A DNA stretch of 64,000 nucleotides from Halapricum desulfuricans (GTDB lineage: Archaea > Halobacteriota > Halobacteria > Halobacteriales > Haloarculaceae), in contig NZ_CP064788.1 in NCBI RefSeq assembly GCF_017094525.1, forward strand, positions 1,039,030 to 1,103,029. The letters run 5' to 3'. A program made the position numbers and the translations under genes. How positions within the stretch are numbered: the stretch's first letter is position 1; each line of letters opens with the position of its first letter. The notes under the pieces are model-generated. The model was given only the letters and a program-made list of their open reading frames with translations. It did not search any database and was not told where the DNA came from. Below are positions 45,526-54,706 of this stretch, in pieces.

Positions 45526-48125
45526 TGGTCGCCCTCCAACAGGAGGTCACGGTGATTCACGCGTCGGTAGTTCGGTTCGTCACGCAATTCAGCGACTGGG
45601 AACCGTTCAGCACCGCCGCGACGCGTGTTCAACTCCCCGAGGCGATCGGTGACGAACGATTCAAACGCGTCGAGGTCGTCCTCGAAATAGTTCTGGTTCC
45701 GGATGCTGATCAGTTCGCGGATCGCTTGTTGACACCCTGTCTCGACGTACTTGTAGTCGCCGACGGCGTCTTTCATACGATGTTCGAGCGCTGTCCCGAA
45801 CGGTGAGTCGATAACGTCGTCGCTATCGCGGGTCTTCGGGAAGTCCGCCGCTTCGAACACTGCCACGTAATCATCATACGCCACCTGTGAGAGAGTCTTC
45901 TGGCACTTCTGCGAGCCCTCATCTCGCAACCGTTCAAAGACGGCTCGCTGCTGGATATACTCGTCATACGGAGTCGGGTAGTAGGTGATCTCAGTGAGCG
46001 TGTCAGATAGCTCTCCTTCGCCCCGGACGACGTCGTCGACATTTTCGAGGAAATGCAAGAAGACGAACTCAAGCTGCTCATTGGGGTGTTCCGTGCGCTG
46101 GTGGGTAAGATACAGCAGTGCCTGGAAGTTCGGCGTGTCGGAGATCCCCTCCAGCGCAGAGTTCTTGACGACTTTCGTGGCCGACTTCTTCGATCCCGAT
46201 TTGTAATCGACGAGTCGCGTCGCTGACTGGACAAGGTCGATTTTCCCTTTCACACCGACGTCTTCGTTCTCGAACCACCGCTCGGTCAGGTCTGAATCGA
46301 CAGATCGGTCGTAGTATGCCGCGAAATCGTTTTGCTGCCACGACTGTGTTTCGACGGCAATATTGCCAGTCTCTGGCCGATTCTCGTCGAGAAATGCCAC
46401 GATGTTCTCGACCCCGACACGGTACCGTGTCCGGCGTACGTCCCGATCAACGTCGCGTACGAACGGCTCCATCTCGGCGACCATGAAATCGACGACCTCG
46501 TCTAGCCCGCGTGCGGCGATCACCTCAGGATGGTGAACGTAGAACTCGGCGAAGTCGTGAAAGAGATTCCCTTCGCGGAAGTAGTCCTTGTTTGGCGAGT
46601 CCACGAGCCGGTCGAAGAAGTAATCGCGAGGCGAGTTGACATAGGTACTCAGACCCGATTGACTGATCGTCGTGAGCTCAGTCGGTTCAACCGAGACTGC
46701 GTCGTTCCCGAACGGTGTCTCGCTCTTGATGCCATCGCGGGGAGCAGCATATCGTTCGGCATCGAGATCGGTGAATCGAGTGAACGACGTATCCAATAAC
46801 TCCTCGAAGTAGAGACACGGTGTGACAGGGCTTCCGCCGACGGTATCGCGGACGAGGTAATACTGCGCGGCGCCGTTCTGGAGAAGCAGCTGGAACTGCC
46901 GGATATGGCGGTCGTATTCAGCATCGCGATCGACCCACGGCCGCCGCAGTGGTGACCTTGTCCACCCATCGTCCAGCCCCAGATAAAACACGAGCGGCCG
47001 GTCAACGTGTGTCGCCGATTTCGCGTCTGCAAGCAACACTCCCTTGTTCTCCCGCGACACTGGAACCTCGTAGGACTGGAGATAGAACTCCAAGTCATCA
47101 ACGCGCGCTTCAGTAATTGGGTGCGTTGCGATCCCGAGCGACGCTAACTCGTCATGAAATGCCTCGAACTCGGTACGCAGCATCGATTCGTACTCGGAAA
47201 GCGCACGTTCAAACGACCACGTACCGCTCTCGACGGCGTCACAGAACGTCTGAAAACGAGTTACTTCTGGGACATCGAGCGAGTGGAGCCGCTTTTCGTC
47301 GTGATCGACATCGAGGTCGAGCCCGATATGCTGTAGTACGGGCTTGATATCCGAGACTCGGACATCCTGCCCACGGAATGGGGCCCGGAGCAGGTTCACG
47401 AACGCACGGTGATCCGGATCGTCCAGAAAGCCCGGCCCACCGTAGAACGGGATACCAGCGGCGTCGAATGCGGACTCGACGAGCGTGGAGAACTCACTCC
47501 CGGCATCAAGCACGACCGCGGTGTTGTCAGCATTGGCAGGGGAAATCGTGTCGAGAAGGGCCCCGACGATGTCTGCGGAGGTATCGAAAAGGCGGAACGG
47601 TGGCTGATCGAACGCGTCATCGGTGAAGCGATCGATTTCGGTGTACTCTGACGGGAGGATCGACCGTTCGAGCGCCGTCAGCTGAGGATACCCGACAACT
47701 GCGAGATCGATATCCTCGTCGATCGTGAAGTCGGTGAGGTGCCGTGACGTCGTATCAAGGTCGCGAGTCTGCGCAACGGCTTGCCTGACTGCTGGTGTAT
47801 TGAACTGCTCAAACTCAAGGATCCCGTCCGGTCGGGCCGTATACTCCCAGCTGTGGATGATTTCCTCACCGAGGTAGGACGCTTGCTTCCAGGAGAGGTC
47901 CGTCTCGTGAAGGAGTTCGAGAAACACAGTCCGCTCCTCGACCTGTTCGCGCCGACCGGCGGCAGCGCGACGCGGTGTTGTGGCAAAGTCGCCGAGATGT
48001 GGCCGGTCCAAGTGCCGGTTGAGAGCACTGGCCAGCGGGGCATCGGGGACGAGAACCAGATCGTATTGCTTCACCTCATCATACAGAGTTTCGAGCGGTT
48101 TTGCTCGCTGAATTGGCACGTACAC
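45522..48125 (-). CDS. AddB-like subunit: degenerate helicase fold with PD-(D/E)XK nuclease
   Basis: 867 residues. The N-terminal half lacks a Walker A but follows the AddB layout (VVLDAGSEFSTLVESAFDAA GIPFYGGPGFL; LGLDDGWTRSPLRRPWVDRD AEYDRHIRQFQLLL). The C-terminal nuclease shows VKGKIDLVQSATRLVDYKSG and NFQALLYLTHQR, the D, D-x-K and Q positions of the RecB nuclease family. The four Cys that hold an Fe-S cluster in bacterial AddB are not evident. First gene of the pair; a perfect 19-bp palindrome lies 18 bases upstream of its ATG. Confidence 0.85.
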   Translation of the reverse strand: MYVPIQRAKPLETLYDEVKQYDLVLVPDAPLASALNRHLDRPHLGDFATTPRRAAAGRREQVEERTVFLELLHETDLSWKQASYLGEEIIHSWEYTARPDGILEFEQFNTPAVRQAVAQTRDLDTTSRHLTDFTIDEDIDLAVVGYPQLTALERSILPSEYTEIDRFTDDAFDQPPFRLFDTSADIVGALLDTISPANADNTAVVLDAGSEFSTLVESAFDAAGIPFYGGPGFLDDPDHRAFVNLLRAPFRGQDVRVSDIKPVLQHIGLDLDVDHDEKRLHSLDVPEVTRFQTFCDAVESGTWSFERALSEYESMLRTEFEAFHDELASLGIATHPITEARVDDLEFYLQSYEVPVSRENKGVLLADAKSATHVDRPLVFYLGLDDGWTRSPLRRPWVDRDAEYDRHIRQFQLLLQNGAAQYYLVRDTVGGSPVTPCLYFEELLDTSFTRFTDLDAERYAAPRDGIKSETPFGNDAVSVEPTELTTISQSGLSTYVNSPRDYFFDRLVDSPNKDYFREGNLFHDFAEFYVHHPEVIAARGLDEVVDFMVAEMEPFVRDVDRDVRRTRYRVGVENIVAFLDENRPETGNIAVETQSWQQNDFAAYYDRSVDSDLTERWFENEDVGVKGKIDLVQSATRLVDYKSGSKKSATKVVKNSALEGISDTPNFQALLYLTHQRTEHPNEQLEFVFLHFLENVDDVVRGEGELSDTLTEITYYPTPYDEYIQQRAVFERLRDEGSQKCQKTLSQVAYDDYVAVFEAADFPKTRDSDDVIDSPFGTALEHRMKDAVGDYKYVETGCQQAIRELISIRNQNYFEDDLDAFESFVTDRLGELNTRRGGAERFPVAELRDEPNYRRVNHRDLLLEGDQ

Positions 48126-48142
48126 AACGACCGGCGTCCAGC

Positions 48143-48161
48143 GTATAAGTTTAACTTATAC
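48143..48161. promoter_or_regulatory. Perfect palindrome over the addB-like promoter
   Basis: GTATAAGTT (48143-48151), T, AACTTATAC (48153-48161): perfect 9-bp arms. It is 18-36 bases upstream of the ATG at 48125 and contains the TATA-like TTATAC, so a bound protein would block TBP. Candidate operator for the helicase-nuclease pair. Confidence 0.6.
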
Positions 48162-48399
48162 AGAGACCGTCATAGAAAACTTCGATGAAAAAGGCGGACT
48201 GCTCAGCCTTCGGCCTCGCCGTCCGGGAACCGCGCTCGCTCCGCTCGCGCGGATACGACTGCTGCATACAATCTCTATATCTTATACTATCTTCTGTAAC
48301 TATATCTATCTTAACATTTCACTATTCAGAATTTTGAGGTGAAATATTCGCGCTTCGGCGTGGGCGGAAGTCAAATATACGTAGTGCGATAGACGAAGT
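48162..48399. other. AT-rich intergenic region
   Basis: No gene seen. About 48265-48345 is very AT-rich (runs such as CTATATCTTATACTATC). It probably supplies the promoter of the disrupted sugar dehydrogenase that starts at 48400. Confidence 0.5.
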
Positions 48400-48886
48400 A
48401 TGGTCGATAAGCACATTTCTCGTCGCCGGCTGCTCGCAGCAGTGGCCCTCTCTAGCTCGGTCGCGGGCTGTACCGGCCTATCCAACGAGGAGTCCGGGAC
48501 CACCCCATCGGGTAACTCAACCACCAGTGTCGAGGTCACCAAGGCAGTAACCGGCATCTCGAACCCTTGGGGACTCGCTTTCCTCCCCGACGAGTCAGGT
48601 CTGCTGGTGACCGAGCAGGCAGGGCGGCTCCTGCTAACGGACCCGAAGACCGGCGACCGAACCACACTGGCAGGAGTCCCCGATGTCTATGCACGCGGCC
48701 AGGGCGGGCTACTAGACGTGACGCTGCATCCCGACTTCGACTCGAATCACCTCGTCTACCTCACTTACTCTGTGGCGGATGCGGATGGTTCGACCACACG
48801 GGTCGGTCGCGGACGACTGGAGCGCGACCGGGGGCAGATCGCTGACTTCGAACCTATCTACACTGCCCGCCCGTTCGTCGAGTCTG
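48400..48886 (+). pseudogene. PQQ-dependent sugar dehydrogenase, N-terminal fragment
   Basis: ATG at 48400; 162 codons before the insertion sequence. A Tat signal with lipobox is visible (SRRRLLAAVALSSSVAGC), so the protein was an exported lipoprotein. The beta-propeller start ISNPWGLAFLPDESGLLVTE, GRLLLTDPKTGDRTTLAGVP and GQGGLLDVTLHPDFDSNHLV YLTYS is typical of soluble aldose sugar dehydrogenases. The frame then runs into the IS end and stops at 48901-48903. The remaining C-terminal part is at 50596-50859; the middle of the gene is missing. Confidence 0.88.
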
Positions 48887-50289
48887 CATCCGTCTTTAGC
48901 TAAGAGAAGAACCGCAGTACAGCAGTAGCTTATCGAGGCTTCTTTTCGAGAGGAATGAGGAGGTGTCGGTTGTGCACACTAAAACCTCCTCATCGAGAGT
49001 TATGCGTCGGCTCACTACACTGTTTCCCTCCGAGTTCCTCGAAGAGCACGCCGAGGAACTCGGCGTGGTCGAACGAGAGGGAAAACTCCAGGTTCCAGTC
49101 CTCGTGTGGGCGCTCGTGTTCGGCTTCGCCGCAGGCGAGAGCCGAACACTCGCTGGGTTCAGACGCAGCTACAACTCCACAGCTGACGAAACGATCTCGC
49201 CCGGTGGCTTCTATCACCGGTTGACACCGACGCTGGCGGAGTACCTCCGCGACCTCGTTGAGCGCGGTCTCGACGAGGTCGCTGTTCCCGACGCTGTTGA
49301 CGCTGATATCGACCGATTCAGGGACGTGATGATTGCTGATGGAACGGTGTTGCGGCTCCACGAGTTCCTCTCTGATGAGTTCCAAGCCCGTCACGAGGAG
49401 CAGGCTGGAGCGACGCTCCACCTGCTCCATAACGCCACCGACAAGACAATTGAACGGATCGACGTAACAGACGAGAAAACGCACGACAGCACGTTGTTCA
49501 ATACAGGTTCGTGGCTGCAAGGACGGCTCGTTTTGCTCGATCTAGCGTACTTCAAGTACCGCCGCTTCGCGTTAATCGACGAGAACGACGGCTACTTCGT
49601 GAGTCGGCTGAAGAAGAGCGCGAACCCGGTGATAACAGAGGAATTACGGGAATGGCGCGGGCGCGCCATTCCCTTGGAGGGCAAGCAGATCCACGATGTG
49701 GTCGATGACCTCTCGCGGAAGTACATCGACGTAGAGGTCGAGGCGGAGTTCAAGCGAGGACCGTACGAAGGGACGCGCTCGCTGGATACGAAGCGGTTCC
49801 GCGTCGTCGGCGTCCGCGACGAGGACGCCGACGACTACCATCTCTACATCACGAATCTGCCGAGAGAGGAGTTTCTCCCGGCAGATCTAGCAACGCTGTA
49901 TCGGTGTCGCTGGGAAGTAGAAACGTTGTTCCGTGAGCTGAAGACACAGTACGAACTGGATGAATTCGACACAAGCGACCCGGATGTCGTGGAGATTCTG
50001 CTGTATGCGGCGTTGCTGTCACTGCTGGTGAGTCGTGAGCTGTTGGATCTGGTCACCGAGCAGGCTGACGATGAGATCGTGTTTCCGCCGGAACGCTGGG
50101 CGGCGACCTTCCGGTCGCACGCCCAGCTCATCCTCCACGAACTCGGTGAGTACCTTGGCTACTCGCCACCGCCGCTGTTGGAGCGGCTGATCGAAGACGC
50201 ACAGAAGATCCACCAGCAACGACCGATCTTACAAGAGACGCTCGCTACCGCCACGCAACCGAGGTGTGAGTCTTAGCTAAAGACGAATG
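48887..50289 (+). mobile_element. ISH8-type insertion sequence (IS4 family), 1403 bp
   Basis: Terminal inverted repeats: CATCCGTCTTTAGCTAAGA (48887-48905) and, on the other strand, CATTCGTCTTTAGCTAAGA (50271-50289), one mismatch in 19. Size agrees with the ISH8 group (about 1.4 kb). It contains one intact transposase gene. The bases just outside the two ends (GTCGAGTCTG on the left, GGCGGATCAT on the right) do not match, so there is no target duplication. Confidence 0.9.
48963..50276 (+). CDS. IS4-family (ISH8-type) transposase
   Basis: 437 residues from a GTG at 48963; an ATG at 49002 is an alternative. DDE residues: Asp in VMIADGTVLRLHEF, Asp in RLVLLDLAYFKYRRF, and Glu in the YREK-type motif LYRCRWEVETLFRELKTQYE. 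The N-terminus FPSEFLEEHAEELGVV and SPGGFYHRLTPTLAEYLRDL is typical of haloarchaeal ISH8 proteins. Reading frame complete, so the element may be active. Confidence 0.92.
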   Translation: MSVVHTKTSSSRVMRRLTTLFPSEFLEEHAEELGVVEREGKLQVPVLVWALVFGFAAGESRTLAGFRRSYNSTADETISPGGFYHRLTPTLAEYLRDLVERGLDEVAVPDAVDADIDRFRDVMIADGTVLRLHEFLSDEFQARHEEQAGATLHLLHNATDKTIERIDVTDEKTHDSTLFNTGSWLQGRLVLLDLAYFKYRRFALIDENDGYFVSRLKKSANPVITEELREWRGRAIPLEGKQIHDVVDDLSRKYIDVEVEAEFKRGPYEGTRSLDTKRFRVVGVRDEDADDYHLYITNLPREEFLPADLATLYRCRWEVETLFRELKTQYELDEFDTSDPDVVEILLYAALLSLLVSRELLDLVTEQADDEIVFPPERWAATFRSHAQLILHELGEYLGYSPPPLLERLIEDAQKIHQQRPILQETLATATQPRCES

Positions 50290-50563
50290 GGCGGATCATT
50301 TTCTCGTCGACCGTAAGCTGATCCGCAGTGACTGTCGAAATTGGCTGTAGATCGGCTTTGTGAACCCACTCGTGGATCGCTACATGACTCCGTTGGACTC
50401 CCAACTCATCGAGAAACTGACTGGCATCCCGTAATGACATACCTGCCAAGTGACATCGGATGCCTACTTGAATCGCCCACTCGGGAGTCCGATCTCGCTC
50501 CACAAACGACAAGTCTATCCACGCGATACTCTCGCTGAGGCGGCCGGTTTCTGTCATAGACAC
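50290..50563 (-). pseudogene. IS6-family transposase, N-terminal fragment
   Basis: ATG at 50563. The first about 90 residues of an IS6-type (ISH14/ISH15-like) transposase are present: AWIDLSFVERDRTPEWAIQV, GIRCHLAGMSLRDASQFLDE, IHEWVHKADLQPISTVTADQ, LTVDEKMIR, the last bearing the first catalytic Asp. The frame is cut at the ISH8 end. The rest of the element is absent. The original left end should lie between 50564 and 50595. Confidence 0.88.
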
Positions 50564-50595
50564 TCAGAACTCGTCCGCCTCATCCTCTAACTTAA

Positions 50596-50859
50596 CGCGA
50601 CCCGCCGAGCGGCACCACCTTTTATGACGGGGACGCGTTCCCTGACTGGCGTGGCGACCTGTTTATCGCCGGCCTGGCGAAACGGTATCTCGCGCACTTT
50701 ACCGTCGATGGTCGCGAAGTAACAGAGGTTGAGCCACTACTGGCCGACCGCGACCAGCGTATTCGTGACGTGATAGCTTCGCCAGTCTCGGGTCACCTTT
50801 TTGCAGCGGTGGATGCCGACAACGCGCCGATATACCGTATTGCGCCTGCTATCAGCTAA
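50596..50859 (+). pseudogene. PQQ-dependent sugar dehydrogenase, C-terminal fragment
   Basis: About 87 codons with no start. Seen by translation: SGTTFYDGDAFPDWRGDLFI, AGLAKRYLAHFTVDGREVTE, DRDQRIRDVIASPVSGHLFA, ending DNAPIYRIAPAIS and TAA at 50857-50859. This is the normal C-terminal blade of the sugar dehydrogenase whose N-terminus is at 48400. Same strand and order, so both are remains of one gene. Confidence 0.85.
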
Positions 50860-51003
50860 AAGTCCCGTTGCGAGGGGCTCAGATTTGTGGCTCATTCTCA
50901 TTGGTATGAACAATCCTGACGGCACCTCCGACCCCGACACGGTGACGGCGTCATCGCTTTGAGCGAGCCTCGAACGGTGCTGACGGGGCAGTGGCCGTTG
51001 GAG

Positions 51004-51159
51004 TTATCCGTGAAACCAGTACAGGGAGGTGACGTATGGCAGCCGGTTGAGCATCCAGATCGCGACCGGGATCCCCACGATCGTGACTGCGAACAACGAC
51101 GCAGCGTTCGCCCACAGCAGGCTCAACCACCACCCGACGAGGACGAAGTTAACCCACAT
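51004..51159 (-). CDS. Small YccF-like membrane protein or remnant
   Basis: 51 residues from the ATG at 51159 (MWVNFVLVGWWLSLLWANAA, SLFAVTIVGIPVAIWMLNRL). The GWW...TIVG-P--IWMLNRLP pattern is that of YccF domains. Full proteins are usually longer with two such units, so this may be a truncated copy. A longer frame to 51219 has no hydrophobic extension. Confidence 0.5.
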   Translation of the reverse strand: MWVNFVLVGWWLSLLWANAASLFAVTIVGIPVAIWMLNRLPYVTSLYWFHG

Positions 51160-51243
51160 CGTTCCCCTAGCGCTTCCCGACCCATTCACTCCACAGGTTT
51201 TGGCCCCACCCCACGTCAAGGGCGGGCTTTTCGCCTCAGGCGG

Positions 51244-52050
51244 TCAATAATCGCCGAGAACGCCGAGTCGGCGAGCTCGCCGTGTCGCATAGTGAAATAC
51301 TAGGTAGCCGGCTGCCAGATAACCCACTGCAACACCAACAAGCAAAGCGAGATCGAACGGGCTGAACTGCCAGATCCGGGTCCCGTCAACCATCGCCCGC
51401 TGAAGCAGTGCACTCCCGTGTGCAAGCGGGAGCAGCCGAGTCCACGGAGCGTCGAACACGGGAGCAGAGATCAACACGATGAACCCGAACTGGAGGAGGT
51501 TGAGCCAGTTCCCGATCCGCTTGTAGAGGACCGTGACCCCGCCAGCTGCGAACCCGAGCCCGAGCACCGACGTGATCGCCAAGCCCGCGACGCTGATTGT
51601 CGTCACCGGCTCGATCCGGAGTGTCGTCCCTGTCATCAGGAGCATCGCGACCAGTACGATCAGTGACGTCAGGAACGTCCGGACAATCTTGGCAACGCCT
51701 TTCAGTAACGCGACCGGCGCAAACCCGAACGGCGTGGTGATGTGTCGTTCAAGGGTCCCCCACTGTACCTCGCTGCCGATGTCGTTCGACACCGACGAGT
51801 ACGCGCCGACAGACAGCGTCCAGAGGAAGTAGCCAACGATGATGCCTTCGAGTGACTCGGTGAGGGCTTGCCCGGCCAACTGACGGCCGCCATAGAATAG
51901 CACGCCAAAGAAGAACAGTGAGACGACGATTCCCCCGATCGCGTTGGCCGGATACCGGACAAAGATGAGAAACTCACGGTACAGTACCGCTCGTGCGAGA
52001 TGGTAGTACGTTGCCGGGCGAGGCTGTTCGATCGACTCGGGATCTGTCAT
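51244..52050 (-). CDS. ABC-2 type transporter permease
   Basis: 268 residues, about six helices: YPANAIGGIVVSLFFFGVLF, LEGIIVGYFLWTLSVGAYSS, FLTSLIVLVAMLLMTGTTLR, VLGLGFAAGGVTVLYKRIGN, LLQFGFIVLISAPVFDAPWT, DLALLVGVAVGYLAAGYLVF. Typical of ABC-2 exporters. Overlaps the ATPase gene by four bases, so both form one exporter of unknown substrate. Confidence 0.88.
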   Translation of the reverse strand: MTDPESIEQPRPATYYHLARAVLYREFLIFVRYPANAIGGIVVSLFFFGVLFYGGRQLAGQALTESLEGIIVGYFLWTLSVGAYSSVSNDIGSEVQWGTLERHITTPFGFAPVALLKGVAKIVRTFLTSLIVLVAMLLMTGTTLRIEPVTTISVAGLAITSVLGLGFAAGGVTVLYKRIGNWLNLLQFGFIVLISAPVFDAPWTRLLPLAHGSALLQRAMVDGTRIWQFSPFDLALLVGVAVGYLAAGYLVFHYATRRARRLGVLGDY

Positions 52051-53153
52051 AGCGACCGCTCACCCTCACTCGGCCCGCGAAGTCCCTGCGTGTCACCAGT
52101 CAGGCTGACGAACACGTCCTCAAGATCGGGCTCGACGGTGTGGAGTTGCTCGACTGTGACTCCCGCATCACGGAGTGTGTCCATCAGCGTGTACAGTTCC
52201 TCACCAACCGCTTCCAGTTCGACGCGACGACTCCCGTCGACCGTCTCGACGCTTAGTAGCGTGAACGCGCTTTCGAGTCGATTCACGACGTGATCGTCGA
52301 TGTCCGCGCTGGTGATTCGGATCGCGTTGCGGTCGGCACTGCCCAACAACTCCTCGACGGTGCCGTCAGCGACGATCTGGCCCGCCGACATCACGATCAC
52401 GCGATCACAGACGTCCTCGATGACAGTCATATTGTGGCTGCTGATGAAGATCGTCAGCCCTTCTTCACGGGCGAGTCGCGTCAGCTCGGTCCGAAGCGTG
52501 CGAGAACTCTCGACGTCCAGGCCGAGCGTCGGCTCGTCGAGAAAGATGAGTTTCGCGCCACCCGCAAGCACGCTCGCCAGCGACACCTTTTGCTTCATCC
52601 CACGTGAGAGGTTCCGGACAGCGGTGTCGGCGTGGTCGCCAAGCCCGAGCCGATTCAGGAGTCGGTCGTGTCGGGCCGTGACCGAATCGGGATCGACCCC
52701 GCTGATCGTCGCAAAGTACCGCAGATTCTCTCTGACAGTGAGTCGCCAGTAGTCGTTGCGTGCCCCTTCGAGCATCGCGTCCACGTCGATGTAGGCCCCG
52801 CGCCGGCCATCGCTCGCGTCAGTCCCGAAGATCTCCACCGATCCCTCGTCCGGCAGCACCATCCCGAGAATGGATTTGATCAGCGTCGTTTTTCCCGCAC
52901 CGTTAGGACCAAGTAGCCCAACGACAGCGCCCTGTTGGACTGTAAAACTCACGTCGTCAACGGCAATAACCGCGCTTTCTCCGTCGCCAAACCGTTTGGA
53001 GACACCGTTGACAACCAGCGCATGCTCGCCGACAGCAGTGGTAGCCATCTCCCCGAGACCGTCGCGAGCGCCATTCTCTGTCGGACCAGCCAGTGTGGCC
53101 TCCTTACGGCTCCGATCACCCGGTTCCTGGCCGGTCGACGTAGCGTCGCCCAT
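52047..53153 (-). CDS. ABC transporter ATP-binding protein (ABC-2 exporter type)
   Basis: 368 residues as drawn. The first 35 look non-conserved, and an internal ATG at 53048 (MATTAVGEHALVVNGVSKRF) would give 333 residues. Walker A LLGPNGAGKTTLIKSILG, signature VRNLSRGMKQKVSLASVLAG, Walker B KLIFLDEPTLGLDVESSRTL and H-loop FISSHNMTVIEDVCDRV are intact. The C-terminal domain (LRDAGVTVEQLHTVEPDLED VFVSLTGD) is that of DrrA-type ATPases. Substrate unknown. Confidence 0.88.
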   Translation of the reverse strand: MGDATSTGQEPGDRSRKEATLAGPTENGARDGLGEMATTAVGEHALVVNGVSKRFGDGESAVIAVDDVSFTVQQGAVVGLLGPNGAGKTTLIKSILGMVLPDEGSVEIFGTDASDGRRGAYIDVDAMLEGARNDYWRLTVRENLRYFATISGVDPDSVTARHDRLLNRLGLGDHADTAVRNLSRGMKQKVSLASVLAGGAKLIFLDEPTLGLDVESSRTLRTELTRLAREEGLTIFISSHNMTVIEDVCDRVIVMSAGQIVADGTVEELLGSADRNAIRITSADIDDHVVNRLESAFTLLSVETVDGSRRVELEAVGEELYTLMDTLRDAGVTVEQLHTVEPDLEDVFVSLTGDTQGLRGPSEGERSL

Positions 53154-53332
53154 TGCCGTGTCTTATACTCTCGATGGACATAAGCGGCACCCGGCAAATC
53201 CGGGTCGATTGCCCGTTCCGTATTATCGTTCTACAGATCGAAATATGGCGTGACACTCGTTGGCGAGTACACGACGATGTCGACTTCGGTTTGTGCCTTC
53301 CTTCTTTGGTGCCACAGACACGAATACCGGAT

Positions 53333-54145
53333 ATGGAGTCCGTAACCGTTCAGGGTACTGCGGTCCCGATGTTAGGGCTTGGCACGTATCAGCTACGGGG
53401 CGATGCGTGTGTCCAGACGGTGCGCGAGGCCATCGAGATGGGGTATCGGCATATCGACACAGCCGAATACTACAACAACCAGCGCGAGGTCGGCCAGGGT
53501 ATTGCGGCCGCCGATGTCGATCGAGAAGACATCTTTCTCACGACGAAAGTGTGGCGGTCGAACCTGGCCCATGACGACGTGCTGCAGTCTGTCCAGGAGA
53601 GTCTCGACAAACTCGGGGTGGAGACTGTCGATCTCTTGCTGATTCACTGGCCGAGTCAGTCGGTTCCCGTGGGTGAGACGCTTACCGCAATGGAACAGTT
53701 ACAGACGGAAGGCAAAGTACGTCATATCGGCGTCAGTAACTTCTCAGTCGAGCAGTTGCGGGAGGCGATGCAAGTGGCTGAGAGCCCGGTGCTGACCAAC
53801 CAGGTGAAGTATCATCCGTTCCACAGCCAGGCCGAGCTCGTCGAGTTCTGCATCGAGCATGACGTGCTGCTCACCGCCTATAGTCCATTAGCGAAGGGGG
53901 ACGTCGTCGGCAACGAGACGTTGGCGACGATCGGCGAGCGATACGGGAAGTCCGCCGCACAGGTCGCACTGCGCTGGTTGCTCCAGCAAGAGGTGGTGGC
54001 GGCGATTCCAAAGGCCGCTAGCCGAGCGCATCTCGAAGAGAATATGGCAGTGTTCGACTTCGAACTCACCGACGCGGAGATGGAACGCATCTTTGAGTTG
54101 CAGGACGGGCTTATCGCTGCTCTCCGTGATCGACTCGGACTCTGA
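53333..54145 (+). CDS. Aldo/keto reductase
   Basis: 270 residues from the ATG at 53333. AKR catalytic tetrad is visible: Asp and Tyr in YRHIDTAEYYNNQREVGQGI, Lys in IFLTTKVWRSNL and His in VDLLLIHWPS. The signature GKVRHIGVSNFSVEQLREAM and the cofactor-binding end VVAAIPKAASRAHLEENMAV are complete. NADPH-dependent carbonyl reduction, substrate unknown. Upstream 180 bases contain no gene. Confidence 0.92.
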   Translation: MESVTVQGTAVPMLGLGTYQLRGDACVQTVREAIEMGYRHIDTAEYYNNQREVGQGIAAADVDREDIFLTTKVWRSNLAHDDVLQSVQESLDKLGVETVDLLLIHWPSQSVPVGETLTAMEQLQTEGKVRHIGVSNFSVEQLREAMQVAESPVLTNQVKYHPFHSQAELVEFCIEHDVLLTAYSPLAKGDVVGNETLATIGERYGKSAAQVALRWLLQQEVVAAIPKAASRAHLEENMAVFDFELTDAEMERIFELQDGLIAALRDRLGL

Positions 54146-54706
54146 GCGTGCTGTGGCGTGTCAACGATAAGAACTCGCATATACTGACATAAAGCATCCA
54201 CCTTTCCCCCTAGTCATTGATGATATCGTCCCAATGGGGGTGTACAGCGTTGAGTGTACACGGCAGGTCAGGCGCGCATTTGACGCTGACTTGCCACTCA
54301 TTGCAGCCATCCGCTATCACGCGACGGAGGGGTTCATCGGCGAAATCAAGAAACGCGATACCGTCTTACAAGTCGCCGGTTTCACGGGCCGCAGTAGCCC
54401 GGCCCCTGACTGGTGGGGACGCCGACTCCGAAGGTCGTTTGGTACGGGCGAGGAACGACCTTCCTCCGCGGTGACAACTGGCGACGAGTCCCAGATCAAA
54501 GCCCCACCATCCACGAGCGAACCCGTTGGGTGAAGCGAAGTAGAGTGGAGTCGGTTACAGCGAGCGCACTGGGAAACCGACACAACTGACCGTATGAGAC
54601 GTTTTGGCGATCAAGCCTGGCCGAATCCCTGAACGGGGTGCCGTCCCCGAGCAGCATCGACGTCGTGTGGGTCTGATTCAAGGCTGTCCGGTCCAAACAG
54701 AGCGGT
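54146..54706. other. Intergenic region (561 bp), probable decayed sequence
   Basis: No gene I can support. A plus-strand frame at 54234-54533 (CTRQVRRAFDADLPLIAAIR...) and a minus-strand frame at 54496-54696 show weak protein-like composition but no recognised family, and neither has a good start context. It may be an eroded mobile-element or transferred gene. Confidence 0.45.
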
